From: JBFXAN01 sp050184225
GTDB taxonomy: Bacteria; Chloroflexota; Dehalococcoidia; CAUJGQ01
Direction of reading: 5' to 3'
Assembly (NCBI GenBank): GCA_050184225.1
Contig: JBFXAN010000022.1
Location: 1 to 58,218, forward strand
DNA: 58,218 nt
The notes beneath the pieces are model-generated. The model had not been told where the DNA came from and did no database searches. It was given only the letters and a program-made list of their open reading frames with translations. A program made the position numbers and the translations under genes. Shown one piece after another: positions 1-7,621 of the stretch. The first letter of the stretch is position 1. Every line of letters starts with the position of its first letter.

Positions 1-127
1 CGGGCGATGCGATCTACATCATGGAGACGGCGTGGTGGCTGGCAGTGTTTCCGGGGGCGGCGATCACGCTGGTGGTGTTGGGGTTCAACCTGTTCGGCGA
101 TGCCCTGCGGGATGTGTTGGATCCGCG
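1..127 (+). repeat. Left copy of 127-bp terminal inverted repeat
   Basis: These 127 bases are the exact reverse complement of positions 58092-58218. Identity stops at base 128 (G here, T in the other copy read on its coding strand). Both copies lie in the 3' end of a dppC-type permease gene. Identity of exactly 127 bases at both ends is what a de Bruijn assembler leaves when it stops at a shared 127-mer, so this is probably a contig-end artefact at a duplicated gene. Confidence 0.85.
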
Positions 128-143
128 GCTGCGGGGGCGCTGA
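3..143 (+). CDS. ABC transporter permease, DppC-type (C-terminal fragment)
   Basis: Only the last 46 residues are present; the gene runs off the left edge. The fragment carries the C-terminal membrane segment and the ending FGDALRDVLDPRLRGR, typical of the second permease of dipeptide/oligopeptide (Dpp/Opp) ABC importers. The full-length homologue at 51301-52203 ends in almost the same residues. It is followed by a repeat element and a matching solute-binding protein, giving the order permease then binding protein. Its DNA is identical over 127 bases to the permease end at the right edge. The substrate cannot be told. Confidence 0.85.
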   Translation, partial: GDAIYIMETAWWLAVFPGAAITLVVLGFNLFGDALRDVLDPRLRGR

Positions 144-300
144 CCTAACCCCCCGGCCCCCTTCCCTCGCAGGGAAGGGGGAGTCCTGGCGGGGCATGGT
201 TGGAGTGGGAAAGGTACGGTATCGCCGAACGAGATACTGGCAGACCACGGTTGAGGTGTACTCCCCTTCCCTGCGAGGGAAGGGGGTCGGGGGGTTAGGT
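144..300 (+). repeat. Composite GC-rich palindromic repeat, copy A
   Basis: The outer arms pair with each other (ACCTAACC-type left end against GGTTAGGT on the right). Just inside each arm is a hairpin of the form CCCCTTCCCT/AGGGAAGGGG around a short loop. A middle of about 80 bases carries GATACTGGCAGACC, a core found again, often reversed, in other copies. It fills the gap between the dppC stop and the following binding-protein gene. The paralogous gap at the right end of the window holds only a 53-bp compact version. Confidence 0.9.
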
Positions 301-324
301 AACTAGTCAGTCAAGGGGGAAGAC

Positions 325-2064
325 ATGGCACAAAGCACGTTTTGGAATCGCACCTCGGCACGTCGAGGGATCGGGCGCCGGGCGGTGCTGCGGGGAGCAG
401 CGGGAGCGAGCGGACTGGCAGCCGCCTTCGCGATCGCATGTGGCGGTGACAGCAGCGACGATGCCGGTGGCTCCACGTCCAGTGGCGACAGCGGTGCCGC
501 CGCGACGACCGCCCAGGGAACACCCAACCCGGAGCTTGCCGGGGCGAAGCGGGGCGGCACCTACAACATCGACCAGAGCGACGAGCCGATCTCGATGGAC
601 AACCATCGCTCGGAGACGCCAGGGTCGGCGCAGGCTGCCAACCTCTCCTACAACCACCTGCTGCGGCGGTCCGAGGATTTTGTCAAGGATCCGGGCAAGA
701 TCTTCATCGACAGCGAGCTGGCCCAACAGTGGGAGCAGGTGGACAACCTCACCTACAAGTTCAACCTGGTGCAGAACGCCAAGTGGCACGACATCGCACC
801 GGTGAATGGCCGGGCATTTAAGGCGGAGGATGTCAAGTACAGCCTCGAGCGAATGAAGGGCACCGACCCCGAGCTTCGCACCCGCTCGGCAATGGAGCCG
901 ATCGAGAAGATCGAGACACCGGACGACCATACGGTGATCATCAAGACGCGCGAGCCGTTCGCAGCGATGATCAATAACGTCGGCCACACCTGGAACATCA
1001 TCATGGCGCCGGAGTTCGGCGAGACCCAGGAAGTCAACCGCAAGGCAATCGGCACCGGCGCATTCATCTTTAAGGAGTGGCAGCGGGGCGTGGCGTTGCG
1101 GTTCGACCGGAACCCGGAGTACTGGCGCCAGGGGCAGCCGTTCTTCGATCGGGTGATCATGCGGGTCGTGCCGGACCGGGCGGCGCGGGCGACGAACTTC
1201 CGCTCCGGCGAGACGGACATCTGGGGTGGCGCGCCGCCGACGGTTCCGTACGAGACGATCGACGAAATGAAGAAAGCCGTCCCGGACGTGCAAGAGATCC
1301 GGCGAGAAGGCTCGAACAACTCCGGCACCAAGGCCTACTTCAACACCGCGGCAGCGCCATTCAACGACAAGCGCGTCCGCCAGGCGTTCCTCTACGGCGC
1401 CGACTACGACGCAATGATCAAGATCTTTGGCGGCCTCGCCCAGCGCGCCGGTCCGATGCCGCTCGCCAGTATCTACGGGCTGAAGGAAGAGGACTTCCCC
1501 ACGACGGACGTGGCCAAGGCGAAGCAACTGCTGGAGGCAGCGGGCTTCACCGCGTCCAATCCGCTCAAGGTGAAGACCTCGATCTCAGCGGAGTACTCCG
1601 GTCCCGCCGTCTCACAGATTCTCCAGCAGTTGATGAAGCCGGTCGGTGTCGAGGTCGAGATCAACCAGATGGAGAACGCTGCCTGGATCCAGCGTGTCTA
1701 CCGCGCGGGTCAGGATTATCAGATGTCCTCACACGGTGACTGGTCGTGGGAAGATCCGGACCGGGGCATGTACAGCTACTTCCACTCAAAGGGAGTGGCG
1801 AATAATACCAAGTTCTCCAACCCGCAGGTCGACGCGCTGCTGGAGAAACAGCGGGGAGAGTTTGACGAAGAAGCCCGGAAGAAGACGGTACGCGAGATCC
1901 AATTGATGCTGATCGACGAGGCGCCGGATGTCTGGCTGGTCTCCACCGGCGGCATCGAGCTCTACCGCAACCGGTTGCACAACTACAAGCAGATGCAGAT
2001 GGGGAACACCAACGGTTACCGCCAGTGGGAGTTCACCTGGTACGATCCGATTCCGAGTCGCTAG
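325..2064 (+). CDS. ABC transporter solute-binding protein, SBP_bac_5 (DppA/OppA-type)
   Basis: Predicted lipid-anchored extracytoplasmic binding protein of 579 residues, normal for family 5 (dipeptides, oligopeptides, nickel and other solutes). The N-terminus has a twin-arginine motif (GRRAVLRG, about residues 18-25), a hydrophobic stretch and a lipobox FAIAC with Cys39 as probable acylation site, followed by a Gly/Ser/Asp/Thr-rich linker. The ATG follows an AAGGGGGAAG ribosome site. It lies just downstream of a DppC-type permease end, so it likely serves that importer. A paralogue at 56265-57995 is about four-fifths identical by eye, including long blocks such as WRQGQPFFDRV. The ligand cannot be predicted. 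Confidence 0.92.
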   Translation: MAQSTFWNRTSARRGIGRRAVLRGAAGASGLAAAFAIACGGDSSDDAGGSTSSGDSGAAATTAQGTPNPELAGAKRGGTYNIDQSDEPISMDNHRSETPGSAQAANLSYNHLLRRSEDFVKDPGKIFIDSELAQQWEQVDNLTYKFNLVQNAKWHDIAPVNGRAFKAEDVKYSLERMKGTDPELRTRSAMEPIEKIETPDDHTVIIKTREPFAAMINNVGHTWNIIMAPEFGETQEVNRKAIGTGAFIFKEWQRGVALRFDRNPEYWRQGQPFFDRVIMRVVPDRAARATNFRSGETDIWGGAPPTVPYETIDEMKKAVPDVQEIRREGSNNSGTKAYFNTAAAPFNDKRVRQAFLYGADYDAMIKIFGGLAQRAGPMPLASIYGLKEEDFPTTDVAKAKQLLEAAGFTASNPLKVKTSISAEYSGPAVSQILQQLMKPVGVEVEINQMENAAWIQRVYRAGQDYQMSSHGDWSWEDPDRGMYSYFHSKGVANNTKFSNPQVDALLEKQRGEFDEEARKKTVREIQLMLIDEAPDVWLVSTGGIELYRNRLHNYKQMQMGNTNGYRQWEFTWYDPIPSR

Positions 2065-2068
2065 GAGG

Positions 2069-2192
2069 ACGGCCCTCACCCCCCGGCCCCCTCTCCCGTC
2101 GGAACGGGAGAGGGGGAGATACTCGCAGACCCTGGTTGATTGAGGCTCCCCACGCCCGCTCCGACGGGAGAGGGGTCGGGGGTGAGGGCCGT
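2069..2192 (+). repeat. Composite GC-rich palindromic repeat, copy B
   Basis: It begins four bases after the binding-protein stop. The outer arms ACGGCCCTCACC and GGTGAGGGCCGT are perfect complements. Inside each arm is a hairpin of CCCTCTCCCG/CGGGAGAGGG type. The middle is short and contains GATACTCGCAGACC, a variant of the core in copy A. It could act as a strong structured 3' end for the upstream transcript. Confidence 0.9.
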
Positions 2193-2230
2193 ACATCCGC
2201 ATTCCTCGCACCGGCCCGCCATCGTTGTTA

Positions 2231-2249
2231 GGCTGGTCGTAGACCAGCC
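2231..2249 (+). other. Perfect 8-bp hairpin upstream of the cupin gene
   Basis: GGCTGGTC and GACCAGCC are perfect complements around a GTA loop. It lies 21 bases before the cupin start, and no T-run follows, so a classic intrinsic terminator is unlikely. It may be an operator half-site pair or an RNA hairpin in the leader. Its function is not shown. Confidence 0.45.
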
Positions 2250-2269
2250 AGGGCGAGGAATAATCCCCA

Positions 2270-2722
2270 ATGACCGACGCTTTGACGTTCAATCCGGCGA
2301 CCTTCACCAACGCGCCGTTTGGTCTCCGTGTGGAGAAGCCGTGGGGCTACGAGTTGATCTTCACGCCGCCGGACAAGCCCTATACAGGGAAGATCCTCCA
2401 TCTCAACGCGGGGAAGCGGATCAGCCTCCAGTACCACGACGAGAAGGCGGAGACGATCATGCTGCTGCACGGGCGTGGCGTGCTGCTCGCCGATAACGAC
2501 CGCGGTCAGTTGGAAGAGATCGAGATGGAGCCGATGAAGGGATACAGCAACGTGCCCGGCCAGCGGCACCGCCTGATCGCGATCGACGACTGCGACTTCG
2601 TCGAGGCCTCGCTGCCGGAGATGGGCAATACGTACCGTCTGGAGGACGACAGCGGACGGACCACGGAAACGGCAGCAATGCGTGCGCGGGAACGGTACGG
2701 CTCGAATGACCGCCACGATTGA
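2270..2722 (+). CDS. Cupin-domain protein, mannose-6-phosphate isomerase-like
   Basis: Protein of 150 residues forming one cupin beta-barrel. The first cupin motif is around LQYHDEKAETIMLLHGRG (residues about 53-70), with likely metal ligands His and Glu, and the second is around VPGQRHRLIA (about 97-106). This resembles the small type-II phosphomannose isomerase/sugar-epimerase-like cupins, but a full enzyme assignment is not justified. The ATG is preceded by GCGAGGAA. Its end overlaps the next ABC ATPase gene by 17 bases, suggesting co-transcription, though the functional link is unclear. Confidence 0.8.
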   Translation: MTDALTFNPATFTNAPFGLRVEKPWGYELIFTPPDKPYTGKILHLNAGKRISLQYHDEKAETIMLLHGRGVLLADNDRGQLEEIEMEPMKGYSNVPGQRHRLIAIDDCDFVEASLPEMGNTYRLEDDSGRTTETAAMRARERYGSNDRHD

Positions 2723-3620
2723 CGTCCAGGACCTCCGCAAGCGGTACGGCGACGTGCAGGCGGTCGATGGCATCAGCTTCGCGGTCGAGCAGGGTGAAGT
2801 CTTCGGCATGTTGGGGCCGAACGGCGCGGGCAAAACGACGACGGTGGAAATCGTCGAGGGGTTGCGCCCGGCGGACAGCGGCCGCGTGACGGTGCTCGGG
2901 CGGGACATCGCGCAGCAGACGCAGGAAGTGAAGGAGCGGATCGGCGTGCAATTGCAGCAGCCGGCGCTGCTGCCGCGCCTGACCGTGGCGGAAATGCTGA
3001 TGCTGTTCGCCAGCTTCTTTAGCCGGGCGCGGCCCGTCGATGAGCTCGTGCGGATGGTGGGATTGGAGGAGAGCCGCGACCGGCAGGCGGGGCAGCTTTC
3101 CGGCGGCCAGGCGCAGCGGCTATCGGTGGCGCTGGCGCTGGTAAACCGGCCGGAGATCATCTTCCTCGACGAGCCGACGACCGGCCTCGATCCGCAGGCA
3201 CGCGCCAACCTCTGGGAGTTGATCGAGGCGATCCGCTCCGAGGGCACCACCGTGCTGCTGACAACGCACTACATGGAGGAGGCGGAGCGGCTCTGCGACC
3301 GCGTGGCGATCGTGGACCACGGGCAGATCGTGGCGCTGGAGTCGCCGCGCCGCCTGATCGAGGCGAACTTCAGCGAAACAGCGGTGATCTTCCGGATGCG
3401 GGCGGCGCCGGTGGCGGAACTGGAACGCCTCGCCGGCGTGCACCGGGCGGAGACAGACGGCGATGAGGTGACGCTGTACAGCGAGGATGTCCCGGCGACG
3501 ATGGCGGACCTACTCACCTTCACACGCAACCGCGGCCAGCCGCTGGAGAACCTCTATGTGCGCGGCGCTACGCTTGAGGATGTCTTCCTCAGACTGACAG
3601 GTCGGCGGCTGCGAGAGTGA
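2706..3620 (+). CDS. ABC transporter ATP-binding protein, DrrA/CcmA-type
   Basis: Predicted ATPase subunit (304 residues) of an ABC-2 type exporter. Walker A is GPNGAGKT at residues 37-44, followed by an LSGGQ signature (LSGGQAQRLS) and Walker B FLDEPTTGLDP. The C-terminal extension ending in LEDVFLRLTGR is typical of DrrA-like drug or antibiotic exporter ATPases. I chose the ATG at 2706 because it begins MTATIDVQDLRKRYGD, the usual domain start; a GTG at 2682 would add eight residues. It overlaps the cupin gene, and the permease starts two bases after its stop, so the two form an ATPase-permease pair. The substrate is unknown. Confidence 0.92.
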   Translation: MTATIDVQDLRKRYGDVQAVDGISFAVEQGEVFGMLGPNGAGKTTTVEIVEGLRPADSGRVTVLGRDIAQQTQEVKERIGVQLQQPALLPRLTVAEMLMLFASFFSRARPVDELVRMVGLEESRDRQAGQLSGGQAQRLSVALALVNRPEIIFLDEPTTGLDPQARANLWELIEAIRSEGTTVLLTTHYMEEAERLCDRVAIVDHGQIVALESPRRLIEANFSETAVIFRMRAAPVAELERLAGVHRAETDGDEVTLYSEDVPATMADLLTFTRNRGQPLENLYVRGATLEDVFLRLTGRRLRE

Positions 3621-3621
3621 G

Positions 3622-4713
3622 ATGAAGAGCCGATTTCTTGGTTCGTTTCTGCCGCTGACGCGGGCGTGGATGCTGGGCATCGTCCGCGACCGCTCGACCG
3701 TCTTCTGGATGTTTGCCTTCCCGATCCTGTTCGTCGTGCTCTTTGGGCTGGCCTTCGGGCAGGAGACGGTCGGCGGCTTCAAGGTCGGTCTGGTGGTCGA
3801 TCGATCGACCGAGACAGGACAGGCGCTCGTACAGGCGTTCGAGAGCGTGCCGGCGCTGGAGGTTTCGACCGACGATCGGGAGTCGGAACTGGAGGCGCTG
3901 CGCGACGGGGACCGGTATGCCGTCGTCGTGACACAGTCGGGTGAGAACGTGGGCGGGGCTGGGCCGGAGACGGTGATGGTGTATTACGACCCATCGCGCG
4001 GCACGGCGGCGCAGGTGGTGCTGCCGATCGTGCAGCAGGTGGTCGGCAGTGTGAATCAGCAACTCTCTGGACAGCCGCCGACGCTGACGGTGCAGCAGGA
4101 GAGCGTTCGTTCGAGCGACCTTCGGTTCATTGACTTCTTCCTGCCGGGGGTGATCGGTTTCTCGATCATGCAGGCGGGGATGTTCGCGGCGATCCCGTTC
4201 GTCCAGTTACGGGTGACGAAGGTGCTGAAGCGATTCAGCGCCACGCCGGTGTCGCGCTGGTCGATCCTCGGCAGCCAGGGAGTGACGCGGCTGATCCTGG
4301 CGGTGGTGCAGACGATCGTCCTGCTCGTGGTCGGGCGACTGCTCTTCGACGTACACACCGGCAACAACCTGTTCGGCATGGCGGTGTTTGTGCTGCTCGG
4401 TGGGATGGCGTTCCTCTGCATGGGGCTGGCGGTGTCGGGGCTGGCAAAGACGGAGGAGTCGGTGCCGGCGCTGGTGCAGGCGGTGAGCTTCCCGATGATG
4501 TTTCTGGCCGGCGTCTTCTGGCCGATCGAGACCTTTCCCGAGGCCGTCCAGGTGATCTCGCGAGTGCTGCCGCTCACCTTTCTCGGCGACGGGCTGCGGC
4601 AGGTGATGGTCGGCGGCGCGGCGCTGTATCCGTTGTGGGTCGACTTCCTGGCGCTGCTCGCCTGGACGGCGGTGTCAGCGGTGCTGGCCGTGCGGCTGTT
4701 TCGATGGGAGTAA
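3622..4713 (+). CDS. ABC-2 type permease
   Basis: Membrane subunit of 363 residues. One N-terminal helix (about residues 24-45) is followed by a hydrophilic extracytoplasmic stretch of about 130 residues and then about five helices in the C-terminal half, the layout of ABC-2/YhgE-type export permeases. The sequence FPMMFLAGVFWPIETFP near the end is typical of drug-export family members. It starts two bases after its ATPase partner and ends inside the next small gene, so the three probably share a transcript. Export of a hydrophobic compound is the likely role. Confidence 0.9.
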   Translation: MKSRFLGSFLPLTRAWMLGIVRDRSTVFWMFAFPILFVVLFGLAFGQETVGGFKVGLVVDRSTETGQALVQAFESVPALEVSTDDRESELEALRDGDRYAVVVTQSGENVGGAGPETVMVYYDPSRGTAAQVVLPIVQQVVGSVNQQLSGQPPTLTVQQESVRSSDLRFIDFFLPGVIGFSIMQAGMFAAIPFVQLRVTKVLKRFSATPVSRWSILGSQGVTRLILAVVQTIVLLVVGRLLFDVHTGNNLFGMAVFVLLGGMAFLCMGLAVSGLAKTEESVPALVQAVSFPMMFLAGVFWPIETFPEAVQVISRVLPLTFLGDGLRQVMVGGAALYPLWVDFLALLAWTAVSAVLAVRLFRWE

Positions 4714-5357
4714 AGGGGAATGCCCGCGAGAACGCAGAGGGAGCCTACGCGGGGCGCCTGAACCACTGGCTGCGACACGAGGTCGGGGCGGAGGAACCGC
4801 GCCGGGTCGTATCGCGCAGCAATGACCGCGTGCTCGTCTCCAAGTTCGCCGCCGGATTCGCGGAACACCTCCGCGAGTCGCTTGATCACCGCGCAGACCT
4901 GTTCGATCCTGGCGCCGTGGCGACCGCATACGCGCGGCAAGTGGCACGCGCGCCCGACATACCGAAGGTTGAGGTCTGGCGATTGGCGATGAGCGAAATG
5001 CTGGCAGATCGCAACGGCACGTATCCCCTCTCGCCGGCGCAGCAGGCCGAGGTGCAGGCCGGCGTCGACTCCGTCGCGGCCGTGCTGGCGTCGGTTATCT
5101 GGAGCGCACCCACGGCGGGCGAGCCTTTCCGGCCGCAGACCGGCGAACGCGAGGCATACCGCGATGCGCTCGCCCGGCTCGGCAGCACCGCCGGTCCCTT
5201 CACGCGCCGGTACGGCGTCTTCGACGGGGCGCAGGTCGTGAACCATTGTCCCGGCGCTCCCTATGCACGAATGCTGCTGGCGCTCGGTTGGCTTGTCTGC
5301 ACCGGGACCGAGCCACCAGCACTCGATGATGCCGAACATCTCACTCCATCACAATGA
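4704..5357 (+). CDS. Hypothetical protein
   Basis: Predicted soluble protein of 217 residues in no family I recognise. The ATG at 4704 overlaps the stop of the ABC-2 permease by ten bases, which suggests translational coupling. The sequence is charged and helical, with no signal peptide or membrane segment; a motif FAEHLRESLDHRADLFDPG is near residue 52. It ends nine bases into the convergent metallo-hydrolase gene. Coding is supported by third-position GC bias and tight packing behind the transporter. The opposite-strand reading frame here is longer but looks like a shadow. Confidence 0.55.
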   Translation: MGVKGNARENAEGAYAGRLNHWLRHEVGAEEPRRVVSRSNDRVLVSKFAAGFAEHLRESLDHRADLFDPGAVATAYARQVARAPDIPKVEVWRLAMSEMLADRNGTYPLSPAQQAEVQAGVDSVAAVLASVIWSAPTAGEPFRPQTGEREAYRDALARLGSTAGPFTRRYGVFDGAQVVNHCPGAPYARMLLALGWLVCTGTEPPALDDAEHLTPSQ

Positions 5358-6113
5358 GACGATGCCGTCGCCAACCGTCCGCAGCCGTTCGAGCACGAAT
5401 GGGTCATGGCCGGGGACGATCAGGTCCGGTGCATCTGCAAATTCGCGGATGCGCTGAAACGCCCGATAGGTGCCGGGAATGTCGTGTAGCGTGAGGAAAG
5501 GCAGATCTTCCGCCAGGTTGCGGTAGTAGTGCGAGGCGTCCGAGGTCAGCACCGCCCGACCGCGCTCGGTGGCGACCGTGACGATCTGCATACCAGCGGT
5601 GTGGCCACCCACCCAGTGGGCGCGGATGCCCGGCGCGATCTCCTGCTCGCCCTCGACGAAGTGGACCCGTCCCTCGTAGTTGTAGCGGACGAAAGCAGCG
5701 ATATCCTCGACCTCGATCGAGCGGCGAAAGGCGGGGCGTGAGGCGTAGCGGCCTGTGTAGAACGCCATCTCCGCCGCCTGGATATGGAAGGTCGCGCGAG
5801 GAAAGAGCGCGTGGTTGCCGGTGTGGTCGTAGTGGAAGTGGGTGATGATCACGTCCTCTATACCGGCACAGTCGATGCCGATCTGTGCCAGACCGATGTC
5901 GGGAGCGCGGAGAAACTGCCGTCCGCGTCGGGTGCCCACCGCCTCCGTGAAGCCGAGGTCGACCACGACGGTACGGTCGCCGTTCGTGATTGCCCAGACG
6001 AAGTAATCCATGCCGATCGGTTCATTCTTGGTATCCCCGTAGAAGACTTCCGATGTGGTTGTCTCACGATGGGCATACCGAACGGCATAGACCTGGTAGA
6101 CGTCTGGCGACAT
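5349..6113 (-). CDS. Metallo-beta-lactamase-fold hydrolase, AHL-lactonase-like
   Basis: Hydrolase of 254 residues. Zinc ligands are visible as HFHYDH at residues 92-97, His171 (GGHTAG), Asp192 and His236 (PGHD). The N-terminus (YQVYAVRYA...MDYFVWAI) resembles proteins annotated as N-acyl-homoserine-lactonase family, which open the lactone ring of quorum-sensing signals; many members act on other lactones, so the substrate is uncertain. I chose the ATG at 6113 because GAGGAG lies eight bases upstream; a longer frame reads into the neighbouring gene. It is divergent from the CMD-family gene, with 76 bases between the starts. Confidence 0.85.
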   Translation of the reverse strand: MSPDVYQVYAVRYAHRETTTSEVFYGDTKNEPIGMDYFVWAITNGDRTVVVDLGFTEAVGTRRGRQFLRAPDIGLAQIGIDCAGIEDVIITHFHYDHTGNHALFPRATFHIQAAEMAFYTGRYASRPAFRRSIEVEDIAAFVRYNYEGRVHFVEGEQEIAPGIRAHWVGGHTAGMQIVTVATERGRAVLTSDASHYYRNLAEDLPFLTLHDIPGTYRAFQRIREFADAPDLIVPGHDPFVLERLRTVGDGIVSL

Positions 6114-6189
6114 GGTGGCTCCTCGATCGTCGTGGTACAGTCGGGCGGAACATGACCCCGCGAGCGCATCATCCGCGCAGGAGGATCTG

Positions 6190-6519
6190 ATGACAACTCC
6201 CCCAGCCCGACCATCGCCACTCAACGCGGTGCGCGATGTCGTGCCGAAGCTTGTGGAACTAACTGAGACGGTCGTCTTCGGCGATGTCTGGGAGCGGCCC
6301 GAACTCTCGAAGCGCGACCGCAGCCTGATCACGGTCGCCGTGCTCACGGCAATGTACCGCACCGATCAGCTACGGGGCCACATCGGCCGCGCCCTCGACA
6401 ACGGTGTCACCCGCGAGGAGATCGGCGAGGTGATCACACACATGGCCTTCTACGCCGGCTGGCCGACGGCGGTGAACGCGGCCAATGTGGCAAAGCAGGT
6501 CTTCGAAGAACGCGGCTAG
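6190..6519 (+). CDS. Carboxymuconolactone decarboxylase family protein
   Basis: Small protein of 109 residues. The sequence LSKRDRSLITVAVLTAMYR followed by ELRGHI-like and GVTREEIGEVITHMAFYAGWP segments is the hallmark of the CMD/AhpD helical fold. It lacks the CxxC of AhpD-type peroxidase reductants, so it belongs to the decarboxylase-like branch, whose members often work with aromatic or lactone catabolism. The start follows a strong GCAGGAGG site. The divergent neighbour is a lactonase-like hydrolase, which fits lactone metabolism, but this is inference. Confidence 0.88.
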   Translation: MTTPPARPSPLNAVRDVVPKLVELTETVVFGDVWERPELSKRDRSLITVAVLTAMYRTDQLRGHIGRALDNGVTREEIGEVITHMAFYAGWPTAVNAANVAKQVFEERG

Positions 6520-6527
6520 AGAGCAGT

Positions 6528-6640
6528 GAACCGCAAAGACGCAGAGGACGCAAGGGACACCAAGTTCAGATGAGTGATGTGAACGCAAGTTCAGATTCGC
6601 CCCCCACAAATCCTTTGCGTCCTCTGCGTCTTTGCGGTTC
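6528..6640 (+). repeat. Palindromic intergenic repeat
   Basis: The left arm GAACCGCAAAGACGCAGAGG... and the right arm ending ...GTCTTTGCGGTTC match perfectly over 26 bases, separated by about 60 bases with a repeated AAGTTCAGAT motif. This AAGACGCAGAGGACGCAA type of sequence recurs between genes in many bacterial genomes. It occupies nearly the whole gap between the CMD gene and the dehydrogenase. It may be a MITE-like or REP-like element. Confidence 0.85.
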
Positions 6641-6665
6641 ATCTCCCTCGTAGAAGGAGGGGAGC

Positions 6666-7586
6666 ATGAGGGTCGGCTTTATCGGGTTGGGGACGATGGG
6701 CCGGCACATGGCCCGGCATCTGCAAGAGGCGGGCCATTCGCTGGTCGTGAACGACATTCGCCGCGAAGCCGCCGCGCCGCACATCGAGGCCGGCGCCGTT
6801 TGGGCGGACAGCCCGCTCCAGGTGGCGGAGGCGTCGGATGTCGTCTTCACCTCGCTGCCCGGTCCGGTCGAGATGGAGGTCGTCGCCCTCGGCGAGGAGG
6901 GTCTGATCCAAGGCATGCGTCCCGGCACGGTCTACTTCGACCTGACGACGAACTCGCCGGCGCTCGAACGTCGGGTCCACGCCGAGTTCGCCGAACGGGG
7001 GATCCACATGCTCGACGCGCCGGTCAGCGGCGGGCCGCGCGGCGCCGAGACGCGGAAGCTGGCGCTGTGGGTCGGCGGCGACGAGGCGATCTTCAATCAG
7101 TACCTGCCGGTGCTCGACGCGATCGGCGACCAGCCGTACTACGTCGGGCCGATCGGCGCGGGCACCGTCGCCAAGCTCGTGCATAACTGTGCCGGCTACG
7201 CGATCCAGACCGCCCTCGCCGAGGTGTTCACGATGGGCGTCAAGGCCGGCGTCGAGCCGCTCGCGCTGTTCCAGGCGGTGCGGCAGGGCGCGCTCGGCCG
7301 GCGGCGCACCTTCGACCGGTTGGTCGAGCAGTTCCTACCGGGCACGTACGAACCGGCGTCCTTCGCCCTGAAGCTCGCGCACAAAGACATGAGTCTGGCG
7401 ACAGCGCTCGGTCGGGAGAACGGCGTGCCGATGCGACTCGCCAATATGGCGCTCGAAGAGATGACCGAGGCGCTCAACCGCGGCTGGGCCGAGCGTGACT
7501 CGCGCGTATCAATGCTGCTCCAGGAGGAGCGCGCGGGCGTCGAGATCCGCGTGCCGCCGGATCAATTGAAGGGGATCGTGGACTGA
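6666..7586 (+). CDS. NAD(P)-dependent beta-hydroxyacid dehydrogenase
   Basis: Oxidoreductase of 306 residues in the 3-hydroxyisobutyrate/6-phosphogluconate dehydrogenase-like family. The Rossmann motif GLGTMG is at residues 8-13, the substrate signature DAPVSGGPRGAE at 117-128, and the catalytic lysine is Lys170 in GTVAKLVHN. Such enzymes oxidise beta-hydroxyacids or reduce semialdehydes. The ATG follows a strong GAAGGAGGGG site. It is followed after 35 bases by an LLM oxidoreductase, probably in the same transcript. The exact substrate is unknown. Confidence 0.9.
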   Translation: MRVGFIGLGTMGRHMARHLQEAGHSLVVNDIRREAAAPHIEAGAVWADSPLQVAEASDVVFTSLPGPVEMEVVALGEEGLIQGMRPGTVYFDLTTNSPALERRVHAEFAERGIHMLDAPVSGGPRGAETRKLALWVGGDEAIFNQYLPVLDAIGDQPYYVGPIGAGTVAKLVHNCAGYAIQTALAEVFTMGVKAGVEPLALFQAVRQGALGRRRTFDRLVEQFLPGTYEPASFALKLAHKDMSLATALGRENGVPMRLANMALEEMTEALNRGWAERDSRVSMLLQEERAGVEIRVPPDQLKGIVD

Positions 7587-7621
7587 GCCGCACGCGCGAC
7601 CAATTCGGGGAGGGGGATGGC

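Noticed and set aside
144..300. CRISPR array from repeated C-rich and G-rich units
   Set aside because: The units are inverted, not direct, with no regular spacers and no cas genes in the window.
307..1527. Minus-strand frame of 406 residues opposite the first binding protein
   Set aside because: Arg- and Leu-rich composition with no family motif; it mirrors a well-supported gene and comes from high GC at third positions.
4056..5339. Minus-strand frame of 427 residues opposite the ABC-2 permease and the hypothetical gene
   Set aside because: It lies opposite a clear permease, and its residue pattern is Thr/Ser/Arg-rich shadow sequence.
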